Assembly: GCF_018446385.1 (NCBI RefSeq)
Contig: NC_055999.1
Location: 78,755,859-78,819,858, forward strand
Direction of reading: 5' to 3'
DNA from: Zingiber officinale
Taxonomy: Eukaryota; Streptophyta; Magnoliopsida; Zingiberales; Zingiberaceae
Length of the DNA: 64,000 bases
Part shown: positions 21,508 through 31,977 of the stretch, one piece after another
How positions within the stretch are numbered: the stretch's first letter is position 1
How the letters are laid out: the number at the start of each line of letters is the position of its first letter
Program-made: the position numbers and the translations under genes
The notes under the pieces: generated by a model
The model's input: only the letters and a program-made list of their open reading frames with translations
What the model was told of the DNA's origin: nothing
The model's database searches: none

Positions 21508-24157
21508 TGTTGGTTGCTACTCGGAAAGCCTAGAGGTTCCACTGTACAAAAATTTTGTACAAAGGTCTGAACCTTTTCCTAACTACCATGTGTTCTTTTA
21601 AATTAAATTTTGGATCGCCTGTGGAACTTAACACGTTTGATCCAAAACTTAATCTATTTGTTCTTTTAGGTTTTGACTTGGATCTCTGGAACTTAACACG
21701 TTCGACCCAAATCACCTTAAGTTATTAATTCCATTAAATATTAATTTCCATAATTGGTTCCCAGTACTGACGTGGCGAGGCACATGGCCTTCTTGGATAT
21801 GGGAGCAACCACCACCGACTAGACAAAACCTTTTATAGAAATCTAATATTTAATTTCCTAAAATAACTTTAGGTTAACCGAAAAGAACAATCAAATCACA
21901 AGGAAAAATAAAACAAAAGAACACAACTTCGAAAAACATATTCGAAATACTAGAATCGTAAGCCTCTTGTATTTGGTATTATTTCCATAAATAACTAGCA
22001 TGATGCGGAAAGAAAAATTACTAGTTATACCTTTTAGAAAGACCTCTTGATCTTCTACCGTATTCCTCTTCTAACCTCAGACGTTGTGTGGGCAACGATC
22101 TTCCGAGATGAGAATCCACCAAAGCACCTTCTTCTCCTTTCTTCAAGTTTCGGCCAAGCACAAAGCTTCCAAAAGATGAAGATCTTTTTCTACCAACCAA
22201 GCTCCAAGGGATACAAGCTTTCTCTCCTTCTTCTTCTTCTTCTCCAAGTAGTATCCGGCCACCACAAGAGCTCCAAGCCAATAGAGAAGGTTCGGCCACC
22301 ACCAAGAGGAAGAAAGGAAGAGAGGTTGGTCGGCCACAACACCAAGGAAAAGAGGGAGAGAAATAATAGAGGTTGTTCTTAATGAAGCCTTCTCTACCCC
22401 CTCTTTTATAATCCTTGGTCTTGGCAAATAAGAAAATTTAATTAAAAACTTCCTTAATTCTTTTGCCATGAAAAGGAAAAATTTATTTAATTAAAACAAT
22501 TTTCCTTTTCTCAATTTATATGGCCGGCCACACAAACTATAAACAAGGAGAGTTTTAATTAATTAAAACTTCCTAATTTGTCTCCAGAAATTTATAAAAT
22601 TTCTCCAATAATTTAATCCCTTCATGATTGGTTTATAAAAAGGAAATTTAATAAATTAAAATCTTTCTTTTAAACATGTGGATAAAAAGAAAGTTATCTC
22701 TAAAAATTAAAATCTCTTTTAATCTACAAATAAGGAAAGATATCAAATCTTTTCTCAATCTTTTGTAGAAACTAATAAAAGAGAATTATTAATTTTTAAA
22801 CTTTCTTTTAAATCATGAACATGGTTAAAAAGGAAAGTTTTCTTAAAATTTAAAATCCTCCTTTAATCAACAAATAAGGAAAGATTTCAAATTTTAAACT
22901 CTCTTTTAAACATGTAGATGATTTACAAATAAGGAAAGTTTTTACCAAAATTAAAACCATCCTTTTAATCTACAAATAAGGAAAGAGATTAATCTCTTCT
23001 CTTAATCTTTTGTAGAAAGTTATAAAAGGAAATTTTTAATTTTTAAACTCTCTTTTAAAATCATGATATCCACATAAGAAATAATTTTAATAAAAATCCT
23101 TTTTAATATTTTAGTGGCCGACCACTTAAGCTTGGGACCCAAGCTTTGGCCTACCACCTATTTGACTCATCCACTTGGTCTGGCCCTAGCTTGGGTTCCA
23201 AGCTAGCTTGGCCGGCCCCATTGGATGGGTAAGAAGGTGGTATGCGGTGGGTATAAATCTCTATATACTAGAGGCTACGATAGGGACCGAGAGGAGGAAT
23301 TGGTTTTGGTCTCCCGATGAAATTAAGCATCCCGTGTTCGCCCGAACACACAACTAAATTTCATCAATAATAATTCATTCTACTAAAGAACTATTATTGA
23401 ACTACACACCAATCCCAAATTACATTTTGGGCTCCTTCTTATTATGAGTGTGTTAGTCTCCTGTTTAAGATAACAATGTCCACTAATTAAGTAAGTTCGA
23501 CAACTCACTTAATTAATATCTAGCTCCAAGAGTAGTACCACTCAACTTCATCGCCATGTCGACCTGCAGGGTTTAACATGACAATCCTTATGAGCTCCTC
23601 TTGGGGGCATTCTCAACCTAGATCACTAGGACACAGTTTCCTTCTATAATCAACAACACACACTATAAGTGATATCATTTCCCAACTTATCGGGCTTATT
23701 GATTCATCGAACTAAATCTCACCCATTGATAAATTAAAGAAATAAATATCAAATATATGTGCTCGTTATTATATTAGGATTAAGAGCACACACTTCCATA
23801 ATAACTGAGGTCTTTGTTTCTTTATAAAGTCAGTATAAAAGAAACGACCTCTAATGGTCCTACTCAATACACTCTAAGTGTACTAGTGTAATTATATAGT
23901 TAAGATAAACTAATACCTAATTACACTACGACCTTCCAATGGTTTGTTCCTTTCCATTATGGTCGTGAGCTACTGTTTATAATTTATAAGGTACTGATAA
24001 CATGATCCTCTGTGTGTGACACCACACACCATGTTATCTACAATATAAATTATTGAACAACTACATTTATCATAAATGTAGATATTTGACCAATGTGATT
24101 CTTATTTCTAGATAAATGTTTATACCAAAAGTTAGACTTTTAGTATACACTCTAACA
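21508..24157 (-). repeat. Angela-like element 1, 5' LTR
   Basis: Partner of 14416-17024. It is slightly longer because the other copy carries small deletions, for example around the GAATTGGTTTTGGTCTCCCG segment. Ends TG...CA. Confidence 0.85.
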
Positions 24158-24623
24158 TGATGGTCGGCCTATCTAAGAGAAAGGGAGAGAGGAATAGGTG
24201 GTCGACACTGAGAGGAAGGGGAAAATCGGTGTGGCAGCAACGAAATCTAGGGCATCAACGAGATGAGGGCTGGCGTTGACCCTTCCTTCCGGCGATCGGG
24301 CGGTGGCGCACGAGAGGGGCGGTGGAGAGGAAGGGGATCGGGCTCGGGGAGGAAGAAGGAGAAGATAAAAGAGAAGAAGAGGATCGGGCACGGCGTGAAC
24401 GGAAGGAAAAGAAAAAGAAATAGAAGAAAAAAGAAAAGAAAAGGGAAAAGGAAAAGAAAAATAGAACTTTTCCTCGTTAAAATGGGGTACCATAAACAGA
24501 CTTTCTCAGGACCCAGTTTTATCCCCGTAAACTCGTCCATACGGTCTCTGAAAATTTTTTGAAAAATTTCTAAAACTTCCTAAAAATTCCCTTATGGTTA
24601 TTCACCCTTTTCGGTATTTTACA
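24158..24623 (-). mobile_element. Long Ty3-type LTR, part 3 and terminus
   Basis: Follows the copia insertion. It holds a purine-rich block (24350-24470, GAAGAAAAAGAAA type). The end at 24623 reads TGTAAAATACCGAAAAGGG on minus, a start style I associate with Tekay/Del-type LTRs. Adjacent downstream bases are TTGAC, a candidate target duplication whose partner was not located. Confidence 0.45.
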
Positions 24624-25029
24624 TTGACAACTCAAGCACATTGTATGACCCAGGTCTGGATCCCTATTATAGCTCATCTAGACTTGACCATGGTTCGAAA
24701 CCGTCAGTTCGACGGCTCCAGGCAGGTCGATCTTTAACATTAATCGACCAAGATGGTTACAGTTCACGGTTTAGAAGCGCCGGTTCACGGTTCGTCACGG
24801 TTCGCCACTGTTCAAAATTATTATGTTAAAAAAATTAAAAATTAAAAATTAAACATTAAAATTTATAAATTACAACTTACAAATTAAAATTTATTGGAAA
24901 AAAGGGCTTACACTTATTTAAGTTGCCTACGTATCCCCTTAGGGGAATTAAAGTCCACGTAGTTCTTTTATATTTTTATTCTTTTACATTGTCACTCACT
25001 TCCATTTCTCGTTCCTGTCGTATTTGTTC
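24624..25029. other. Probable hAT terminal region
   Basis: Between the LTR end and the hAT coding remnant lies a stretch rich in GGTTCGAACCG-like and CGGTTCACGGTTCG repeats (24690-24800), followed by AATTAAAAATTAAA runs. Such GGTTC/GAACC subterminal repeats occur in plant hAT families. I could not define the terminal inverted repeats. Confidence 0.45.
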
Positions 25030-25930
25030 CTTCAATATCAAAATATTCAACTTCATCATCTAAAAGTTGCATTCCTTGAATTCTTTTCTCCGCTTTGGTC
25101 CAATCGTCCAGTAATGCTTGGGCTTCCAATGAGTTGGGAGACAAAGTTGATCATCGTTCATCTAATATGTTGCCGCCGGCACTGGACCTCTGCTCCATAG
25201 CAACAGTTGACACTGGACAAGCTAAAATTTCTTTAGCGATCAGGAAGAGGACGGGAAAACTTTGAGCCTTCTGTGACCACCACTTTAAGATATCGAAATT
25301 TTTGTTATCTGCTTCATTAAAATCAAAAGAAGTCGTAAAATAATTCTCAAGTTCCTGTGTGAAACTTGAGGATCCTCGTGGACGTTTTGTCCGTTCTGTT
25401 AATAAAAGTTGTGCTTTTGTAAGTTTTAAATTACTACTAGTAGTTTGTTGTATTTCAGAAATATTAATTTGTGTTCCTTATTTTACATAATATTGATTAT
25501 AAATATCATATAAATAAATTCTAACATTATATATAATATTAACTAGATCAGGAGAAGAACAATCTCTAATTGGAATTAAAGTGTCATAATATAAAGTTAA
25601 TATTTCTTGTAAAACTTCTAATTTAAATCTAGGATCTAAAGCAAATGTAATTAAATAAATTTCAGGAATAAAATAAAAATATTTTTCCCATTTAGTTTTC
25701 ATAGCTAAGTTGCAGATAAAGATTCATTATTAATATGTTCATTTAAAATTAATACTATATTAGAAAAATTTTCTAAAACTAATTGAGCAATGGGATAATA
25801 AACATTGAAAAATTATTCGGTTGCATCATTAAATACTTTTAAATTTCACAAATACTACTACAAATATTTCATTGTTGTAAATATATATATTAGTATTAGT
25901 ATTTTGTGCAAAAAATGAACATAATAATTC
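25030..25930 (-). pseudogene. hAT transposase remnant with dimerisation domain
   Basis: Read on minus, fragments give AMKTKWEKYFYFIPEIYLI and TFALDPRFKLEVLQ (25580-25710). Next, after breaks, come NFDILKWWSQKAQSFPVL, AKEILACPVSTVAMEQ and ILDERSTLSPNSLEAQ (25090-25330). These are the RICESLEEPER-type hAT core end and the C-terminal hAT dimerisation domain (family pattern PVSTVASES...F). The BED zinc finger and N-terminal catalytic part are missing. Stops and frameshifts are present. The element lies next to the LTR terminus at 24623. Confidence 0.8.
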
Positions 25931-26147
25931 TTTATATTCAGGATTGTTCTTCTTCTTTAGGATCTTCCAGATGACGCTAAAGGACAAAAAGAATTATTCT
26001 TCAATCAGGTTTCTTGTCATTTTTGTTTATGCTTATAATTATGCCATGTTTTTGATGAAGTATATCATGTCTTGTGTTTTTCCAATTTGAGTTCTTATTT
26101 CGTGTCTAGAATTCATGCGGTTAGGAGAAAACTCATGTTCTATCAAT
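25931..26147. other. Probable end of the 5' LTR of the host copia element
   Basis: No coding content. The stretch ending ...TTCTATCA before the PBS-like site should be the 3' end of that element's LTR, but its start is not visible. Confidence 0.35.
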
Positions 26148-26160
26148 TGATATCAGAGGA
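26148..26160 (+). other. Degenerate primer binding site of the host copia element
   Basis: TTGATATCAGAGG is close to TGGTATCAGAGC and is followed by the untranslated leader and gag on the plus strand. Confidence 0.6.
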
Positions 26161-26339
26161 AGGCTCTCTTTCATCATTTTCATAGTAGTAAAGGTTGAGT
26201 TTTACATCGAATTTTACTTTTGTATGCTAGATCAAGTTTTTTTTAGTATAACATAATTTTTATCATTTTAAAACATATAAGAAAGAACTAGGATAGATTT
26301 GTTTTCTAAGTTTTCATGTTTCTATGAGGAACACGAGGA

Positions 26340-27200
26340 ACGATTGAAGAACCACTGTGTTTAACCTATTTTTTAGGTCAAATTACGATGACTCAATCGA
26401 TTTGTTTGGTCGGTCAATCTATTACCAAGTCTAAAATTACAAATAGAACCAAGCTAAATTGATTACCCAATCGATTCAGTTGACACCAATCGATTGATCA
26501 ATTTTGTCAATGATTAGCACGACTGAGTCAAATACGGAATTAATTTTAATCGAACAATAAATTGGTTAAAGTTTTCCTCATCGATTGATAATTTTTCCCA
26601 ATTGATTAAAAGCCTTGAGTGGTTAAAATTTTTGATATTAATCGATTAAAAATTTTTCCTAATCAATTAATAATTGAAATTGTGATAGACTCAATTGAAA
26701 TCAATTAAACAATCGATTGATATTTTTATTTTATTTGGATCGAAGGATAATCTATAAATTAGGACTACGTCAATTTTTAATCGATTAAGAATAATTTTAA
26801 TCTATTAAAACCGAATCAATCGATTAAACACATTCCTTAATCGATTAAATTATCTTCCGTACGTGAAATAGAGGCGATCCATGTATGTGAATCAATTCAT
26901 GGATTTTGTGAATCAATTAATGTCATTGTCTTTGCGTGCTACAAGGCAACGTCATGCATGTGAATTGATTCATGGATTTTGTGAATCGATTAAATGCCAT
27001 TTTGTTTGCATGTCGTAGTGGTAATGGCATGTGAATCAATTCGTTGATTTAGGGTTAGCTAAGGGCGAGTGCTATATATAATCATATAGTGAAATATAAT
27101 AGATTTTTAAATTGATTAGGATAATTAATTGGATAAAATTAATTGATTGTTATAGGATATCAATCGATTAATAAGTTTAATTTAGAATTATTAAAATTGA
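26340..27200. repeat. Cluster of AATCGATT palindromes in the copia leader
   Basis: The 8-bp self-complementary core AATCGATT and one-base variants (AATCAATT, AATTGATT) occur dozens of times in irregular spacing over about 860 bp. Examples are near 26480, 26700, 26780, 26820 and 26850. No coding frame is present. It lies between the PBS and gag of the plus-strand copia element. Confidence 0.75.
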
Positions 27201-27791
27201 TTGAGTGATTATCTATTCGGTATAGTATTTTTTTGGATCTATCTACACAATATACTACTAAGTTGAATTATTATGTTAGCTCAAAGAAATACACTTTAGG
27301 TAGGTTTAGTGCATTTTGTGTTGCTAGACGTATATCTATATTAAGAGTAATCGGCTCAAAAAAAGTTACTTTTATGTCAGATATATGCTCAAGTAAGCTT
27401 ACAACTATGAAACAAAATTTTTTATTTTGTTTACATCATGCATAAAATATATTAGCCCAAAGGAAGACATATTATTTGGCTGATTAAAGTTGTTGTGAAC
27501 TATATATCAAAATATAACTCATATAAAGTATTATATTATGTGCACAATTGGTCGGTCCAAAAGAAAGCACATTGTGTGGTCAATTAAAGTTTGAGTTATA
27601 TCAAAGAGTACCGTTAACAAATTATATTTTTAGTCCACATAGTAAAATACAATATTATATTTGGTATCTCATAAAGAGTCCATTTATATGTATTTAAAAT
27701 TTTATTTTATTTACATAATTTTTATATTATACATATTCTTGGCTTTAGTTAAATCATAAGTTCAAATAAATTTCTATCTTTTATTATTCCA
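27201..27791 (+). repeat. Copia leader, degenerate repeated phrases
   Basis: The phrases AAAGAAAGCACATT-TGTGGnCAATTAAAGTT (27553) and AAAGGAAGACATATTATTTGGCTGATTAAAGTT (27456) are diverged copies about 95 bp apart, with a further copy near 27280. No gene is recognised. Confidence 0.45.
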
Positions 27792-28440
27792 ATGCAATCA
27801 ATGACTATCAATCTTAATAACATCTACACATTAACTGATTCAAATTTTACTGAGTGGAAATAATATGTAATAGCAGTCTTAGGCTGTATGGACTTATATA
27901 TGTATTAAGGAATGATCGACCTTGCACCTTTGACCAGTGCTAGTACTACAAAGCATAGGGCTAAATTTCAATAGTGGGAGATATCAAATTGCATGTGTCT
28001 AAGTATCATAAAGCTTTCCATATCGGTACAACTTAAAAGGCTCAATAACTAAGGGAGAGGATGCTAGGAGTTTTCTTAGACAATTAGCAAATCATTTCAT
28101 AGCAAACGAAAAGGTTAACACTACCGCACTTATTTCAAAGTTAGTAACCATGCGGTATAATGGCAAAGAAAACATAAGGGAGACACCTGTAAGTGATCAT
28201 TTAGCATCTGGATCCCATAGTTCGAGTAAAAAAAGGAAAAGGAACAATAAAGCAAAAAAGAAAATAAACTGTAGATTCTAGGAGCTATGGCTATAAGGTG
28301 CAAACGAAACAAGATAAGGAGCCCACTTGTTTCTTCTACAAGAAGAAAGACCATATAAAAAAAAGATCGTCCCAAATATGTCAACTGACATGTAAAGAAA
28401 TATAAACTTCTCAACTTTGTTAGTTCGGAAGTTAATGTGG
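27792..28440 (+). pseudogene. Host copia element, gag remnant
   Basis: The plus-strand frames begin MQSMTINLNNIYTLTDSNFTEW and include VLGCMDLYM, a KWxxSN-like segment and a lysine-rich tail before a damaged zinc knuckle. This is the UBN2-type copia GAG order. Stops appear every 20-30 codons. Confidence 0.7.
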
Positions 28441-28703
28441 CTATTGTACCCACGGACACCTGGTGGATAGATACTAGTACTGCTACTCATATAAGTGTTA
28501 CTATGCAGAGTTGTCTTAGGAGTATTCTTCCGTTTGATGGTGAAAGATATATCTATACGGGGAATGGAAAGAAGGCTAAAGCCGAGTCGATTAGTATTTT
28601 TAGGCTTTGTTTAGGAATTGATGTCTATTTGGATTTTGAAAATATATTCATTGTATCGTCTTTTCGACGGAATTTAATTTCAATTTCTTGTTTGGAAAAA
28701 TAA
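28437..28703 (+). pseudogene. Host copia element, aspartic protease remnant
   Basis: Open frame of 88 codons containing DTWWIDTSTATHISVTMQ, GNGKKAKAE and SFRRNLISISCLEK. The copia protease active site is normally D(S/T)GAT; here it is DTSTAT, so the glycine is lost. The SFRRNLxSxSxLDK motif after it is diagnostic for copia polyproteins. The frame then decays (VLIGNGSLVHKLYEL at 28770-28800) and is cut at 28826. Confidence 0.85.
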
Positions 28704-28826
28704 AGCTATTCTTGTTTATTTGTAAATGAAATTTTAGTATTTTCTTAAATTCAGTATTAATTGGCAATGGTTCCTTGGTTCATAAGCTTTATGAATTAAC
28801 AACATAACTCCTACGATTGACAATGT

Positions 28827-30240
28827 AATAATATATAGTATAGGTACAAAAGCATAAATTGATTGACAAGAATTCTTCCATGTTGTAGCATAGGCATATA
28901 TCTAAATAATATTGATCCTGTCTGAAATCTGCGAGAAGGTATGCTGGTTCTGATGAACGGTGGTTCTGAGGAAGATAAACTCCTGGATATTCGAAAAAAG
29001 CTCCTCAATGATCCTGCGCATAGTGAGACAAGCCAACAAAGCGTTAGTGACCTAAGACCAGGGTGAGAATCCCTAGCTAGGTTCTCCGACACTCAAGTCA
29101 GTTCCCTCTCTCCAAGGTGGAAGAAGAAGAAGTACAGTAATGAAAGTACTTAGAAGTGGAGTTTTGGATGCTAGAATTGCATACCTTGCCAACGGAGAGG
29201 ATTTCCCATTTTATACTACCTCATATAACCTCCGTAGTCATGAGGTGGTCCCCAGTTTGTTAGAGTTTGTTATAAGATGAAGTACCACTTTAGGCTTCAT
29301 GCAATAATCCCTCAAGGAATCTTTTTTGTACCCCAGATGTACCTCTTTTGTCATTTATAACTCATATTCCTAATGAAATATGAATAGGAACATGTCCCTA
29401 TAACTGAAAAAGCTTCTAGAGAATATTTCCTACCAAATTCACCAAGCCGTCATAAAGTTGTTTACTACTTGTATACCATCCTCTGTTAAATATGTCTCGG
29501 CCGGTTATTCAAGCCAGTCATGTATATATTGAGAATACCTTCTGTTAAGTATGTTTTAGTCGATAATGTACTATAAGCTTTATATGGTCAAATGCCTTTA
29601 AGCTCGGTCGGACTTTGTCCGGCCGAGGGCATATAAGAATACTGGTGCTCGCTCGGCCTTCACTCGATCAGTAATATACTAAAAGTTGTATAAGGTTAAG
29701 TGTCTTTAAGCTCAGACGAGCTTTGTATGGCCGAGCGCACATAAGCACACTGGTGCTCGCTCGGCCTTCCCTCGATCGGTAATATACTAAAAGTTGTATA
29801 AGGCTAAGTGTCTTTAGGCTCAGTCGGGCTTTGTCTAGCCGAGCGCATATAAGCACACTGGTGCTCACTCGGTCTTCCCTCGACCAGTAATATACTAAAA
29901 GCTGCATAAGGCTAAGTGCCTTTAAGCTCAGTCGAGCTTTGTCCGGTCGAGCGCACATAAGCACACTGGTGCTCGCTCACCCTTCCCACGGTCGGTAATA
30001 TACTAAAAGTTGTATAAGGCTAAGTGCCTTTAAGCTTAGTTGGGTTTTGTACGACCGAGCTCACATAAGCACACTAATGCTCGCTCGTCCTTCCCTCAAC
30101 CAGTAATATACTAAAAGTTGTATAAGACTAAGTGTCTTTAAGCTCGATCGGGTTTTGTGTGGCCGAGAGCACATAAGCACACTGCTGCTCACTCGGCATT
30201 CCCTCGGCAGATAATATACTAAAAGATGTATAAGGCTAAG
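28827..30240 (-). repeat. Tat-like 3' LTR, first part (left of the gag-only element)
   Basis: Read on minus, the end of this LTR includes GACTTGAGTGTCGGAG and CTCACCCTGG-like text around 29060-29100. Such text is common in LTRs of plant Tat elements. From about 29560 it consists of the 108-bp repeat. The outer boundary at 28827 lacks a clear TG and is inferred from AATGT at both sides and from the break in copia homology. Confidence 0.6.
29590..30240. repeat. 108-bp tandem array, left block (six copies)
   Basis: The phrase TAAGTGnCTTTAAGCTC begins at 29701, 29809, 29917, 30025 and 30133, with an older copy before, always 108 bp apart. Each unit contains CGGGCTTTGTCCGGCCGAGC, GCACATAAGCACACTGGTGC, TCGCTCGGCCTTCCCTCG and TAATATACTAAAAGTTGTAT. 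The next unit boundary at 30241 is the insertion point of the gag-only element. Confidence 0.9.
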
Positions 30241-30854
30241 TGTTAGGACCTTCGGATGCGGCTAGAGAGGGGGGGTGTGAATAGCCGACCCCAAATTTTC
30301 GTTTCTTCCTACAATTTAGGTTAGCGCAGCGGAAATAAAGAGTAGAAACGAAAGTGGAGAAGATCAAACCTCAAACACGATGATGTAACGAGGTTCGGAG
30401 ATGATACTCCTACTCCTCGGCGTGTCCGTAAGGTTGACGATGCCTATCAATCCGTCGGTGGATGAGACCCCGGAAAACCGGCTAATAGAAACTCCTTCTG
30501 GGTGGAGAAACCTCGCCACAAACTTCTTGCAACAGCAAGATAGGAGTACAAAGATACAGCACAATACAAAGGCAGTAAGAATGTAAAAACACAGCTTGCC
30601 TTCTCGTCGACTGGATGAAGCAGCAACTTCACGAAACACCTACAACAGCAGGAACCAGCCGAAGGAAGCTTCCACGAAGCTTCAGGAAAATGAGAGCTCA
30701 GCAAAGCTCTGATTGCAGTAAGATCAGAAAGAAAAGAGAGGTCATTTTCTTACTGTAGAGGCACTCGACCCCTTTATATCCCTGAACCTGCGAACCTGTG
30801 AAGAGGGCATAAGACACAGCAGAAATCTAGCCGTTGTGACTCAACGGCTAGAGC

Positions 30855-31190
30855 TGGACCGATCAGGCTCCACCCTGATCGGTCCAGACCTTCTCTAATC
30901 GGTTTGGGGACTGATCAGGACCTATGCTGATCGGTCCCCAGACGGATCAGCACGCTTCACAGAGAGTTGCCCAACTCTCTGATCGGTCTGTGGACCGATC
31001 AGGACTCAGGTGGATCGATCCACAGACCGATCCCCCTCTTTCTTCTCTCGATCTTCTTCGCTTCTGTATGATTACTGATCGGTCACCAGACCGATCAGGT
31101 AATTCACAGAAACACACTGTTTGGTTACTGATTGGTCACCAGACCGATCAGTCAACCAGCGTATCACTGGATCGGTCACTAGACCGATCC
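30855..31190. repeat. GATCGGTC/GACCGATC inverted-repeat cluster
   Basis: About ten hairpin units such as CTGATCGGTCTGTGGACCGATCAG (arms of 8-10 bp, 3-6 bp loops) are packed in 335 bp upstream of the LTR TATA box as read on minus. The equivalent cluster lies at 35755-36095. Confidence 0.9.
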
Positions 31191-31239
31191 AGGTTTAGAG
31201 CTCCCAGCCCTAAACCCTACCTGGTCCTGAGAACGAGCT

Positions 31240-31500
31240 ACCGAGCCCTCTCTGACCTAGTCCGGAGAACTAGCTACCAAGCCCTCTCCGACTCCATCCG
31301 GTCCAGAGAATGAGCTACCGAGCCCTCTCTGACCACAGTTCAGAGAACGAGCTCCTAAGCCCTCTCCGACTTCCCATGCCAAGTTTCCATACTTGGACTT
31401 TTCCCGTGCCAAGCTCCCTGCTTGGACTTTTCCGTTCCAAGTCTCCATACTTGGACTTTTCTCGTGCCAAGCTCCCTGCTTGGACTTTTCACCAGATGTC
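31240..31500. repeat. LTR tandem repeats of about 48 bp
   Basis: Two families: GAGAACGAGCTACCGAGCCC-TCTCTGAC units (31220-31370), then CGTGCCAAG-TCC-CTTGGACTTTTC units (31376-31490). Each unit again contains a short inverted pair (CCAAG...CTTGG). Confidence 0.75.
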
Positions 31501-31504
31501 TGGT

Positions 31505-31740
31505 CAACCTTGACCTATCTGGATTTCCCTTGCCTGGCTTCACTTATCAGAACTTTTCAACTGCCTGGTTTCACTCACCAGGACTTTCCCTTGCCTGGCT
31601 TCACTCACCAGAACTTTCCAACTGCCTGGCTTCACTCACCAGGACTTTCCCTTGCCTGGCTTCACTCACCAGAACTTTCCAACTGCCTGGCTTCACTCAC
31701 CAGGACTTTCACCTGACTTCACTCACCAGGATTTCCCGAA
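31505..31740. repeat. 26-bp minisatellite CCTGGCTTCACTCACCAGG
   Basis: Nine or so units alternate between the tails ACTTTCCCTTG and AACTTTCCAACTG, giving a higher-order period near 54 bp. Each unit can fold through CCTGG and CCAGG. Equivalent arrays lie at 36425-36605 and 56215-56720. Confidence 0.85.
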
Positions 31741-31963
31741 TCAGGTCGACTCACCTCGGGTCAACCAGGTCAACCTTGACCAAAGATTGCACCCACAAAC
31801 TCCCAAGTTTGTATTCTGTCAAATATCATAATACAACTTTTCTACTCTCGTCAAACATCAGAATAGAACTTTCCTATTCTCGTCAAACATCAAAATACAA
31901 CTCGAGTCAGGTCAACTCGAGTCAGGTCAACCAGGTCAACCTTGACCTAAGGTTGCACCAACA

Positions 31964-31977
31964 ATCTCCCCCTTTTT
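31964..31977 (-). other. Polypurine tract of the gag-only element
   Basis: AAAAAGGGGGAGAT on minus, directly beside the LTR start at 31963. Confidence 0.88.

Larger units (their letters stand above)
14416..24157 (-). mobile_element. Ty1-copia element, Tork/Angela-like, nearly full length but decayed
   Basis: Two LTRs of about 2.6 kb start TGTTGGTTGCTACTCGG and end TCTAACA on the plus strand. A tRNA-Met PBS sits inside the right LTR and a polypurine tract inside the left one, so the element is read on minus. Flanks are TGGTG (left) and TGATG (right), a 5-bp target duplication with one mismatch. Integrase, reverse transcriptase and RNase H remnants have the copia order and Angela-like wording. 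Many stops and frameshifts show it is dead. It sits inside the long Ty3-type LTR. Confidence 0.85.
30241..31963 (-). repeat. Gag-only element, 3' LTR
   Basis: On minus the LTR starts at 31963 and ends TATTCACACCCCCCCTCTCTAG...CCTAACA. It holds a TATA box (minus TATAAAG, around 30773-30779). Inverted repeats with a GATCGGTC core fill 30855-31190, and CCTGG-CTTCACTCA-CCAGG minisatellites fill 31505-31740. It differs from 35142-36835 by scattered substitutions and small indels, including the G run (7 versus 10). Confidence 0.92.

Noticed and set aside
24263..24562. Lys/Arg-rich 99-codon frame on plus
   Set aside because: Produced by a purine-rich low-complexity block near an LTR end, with a matching shadow frame on minus.
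28827..28840. A confident outer boundary of the Tat left LTR
   Set aside because: AATGT on both sides is suggestive, but the LTR does not start with TG there, so I report it only as probable.
29590..30240. Regular direct repeats resembling a CRISPR array
   Set aside because: The full 108-bp unit is repeated without unique spacers, it is LTR-internal, and the genome is eukaryotic.
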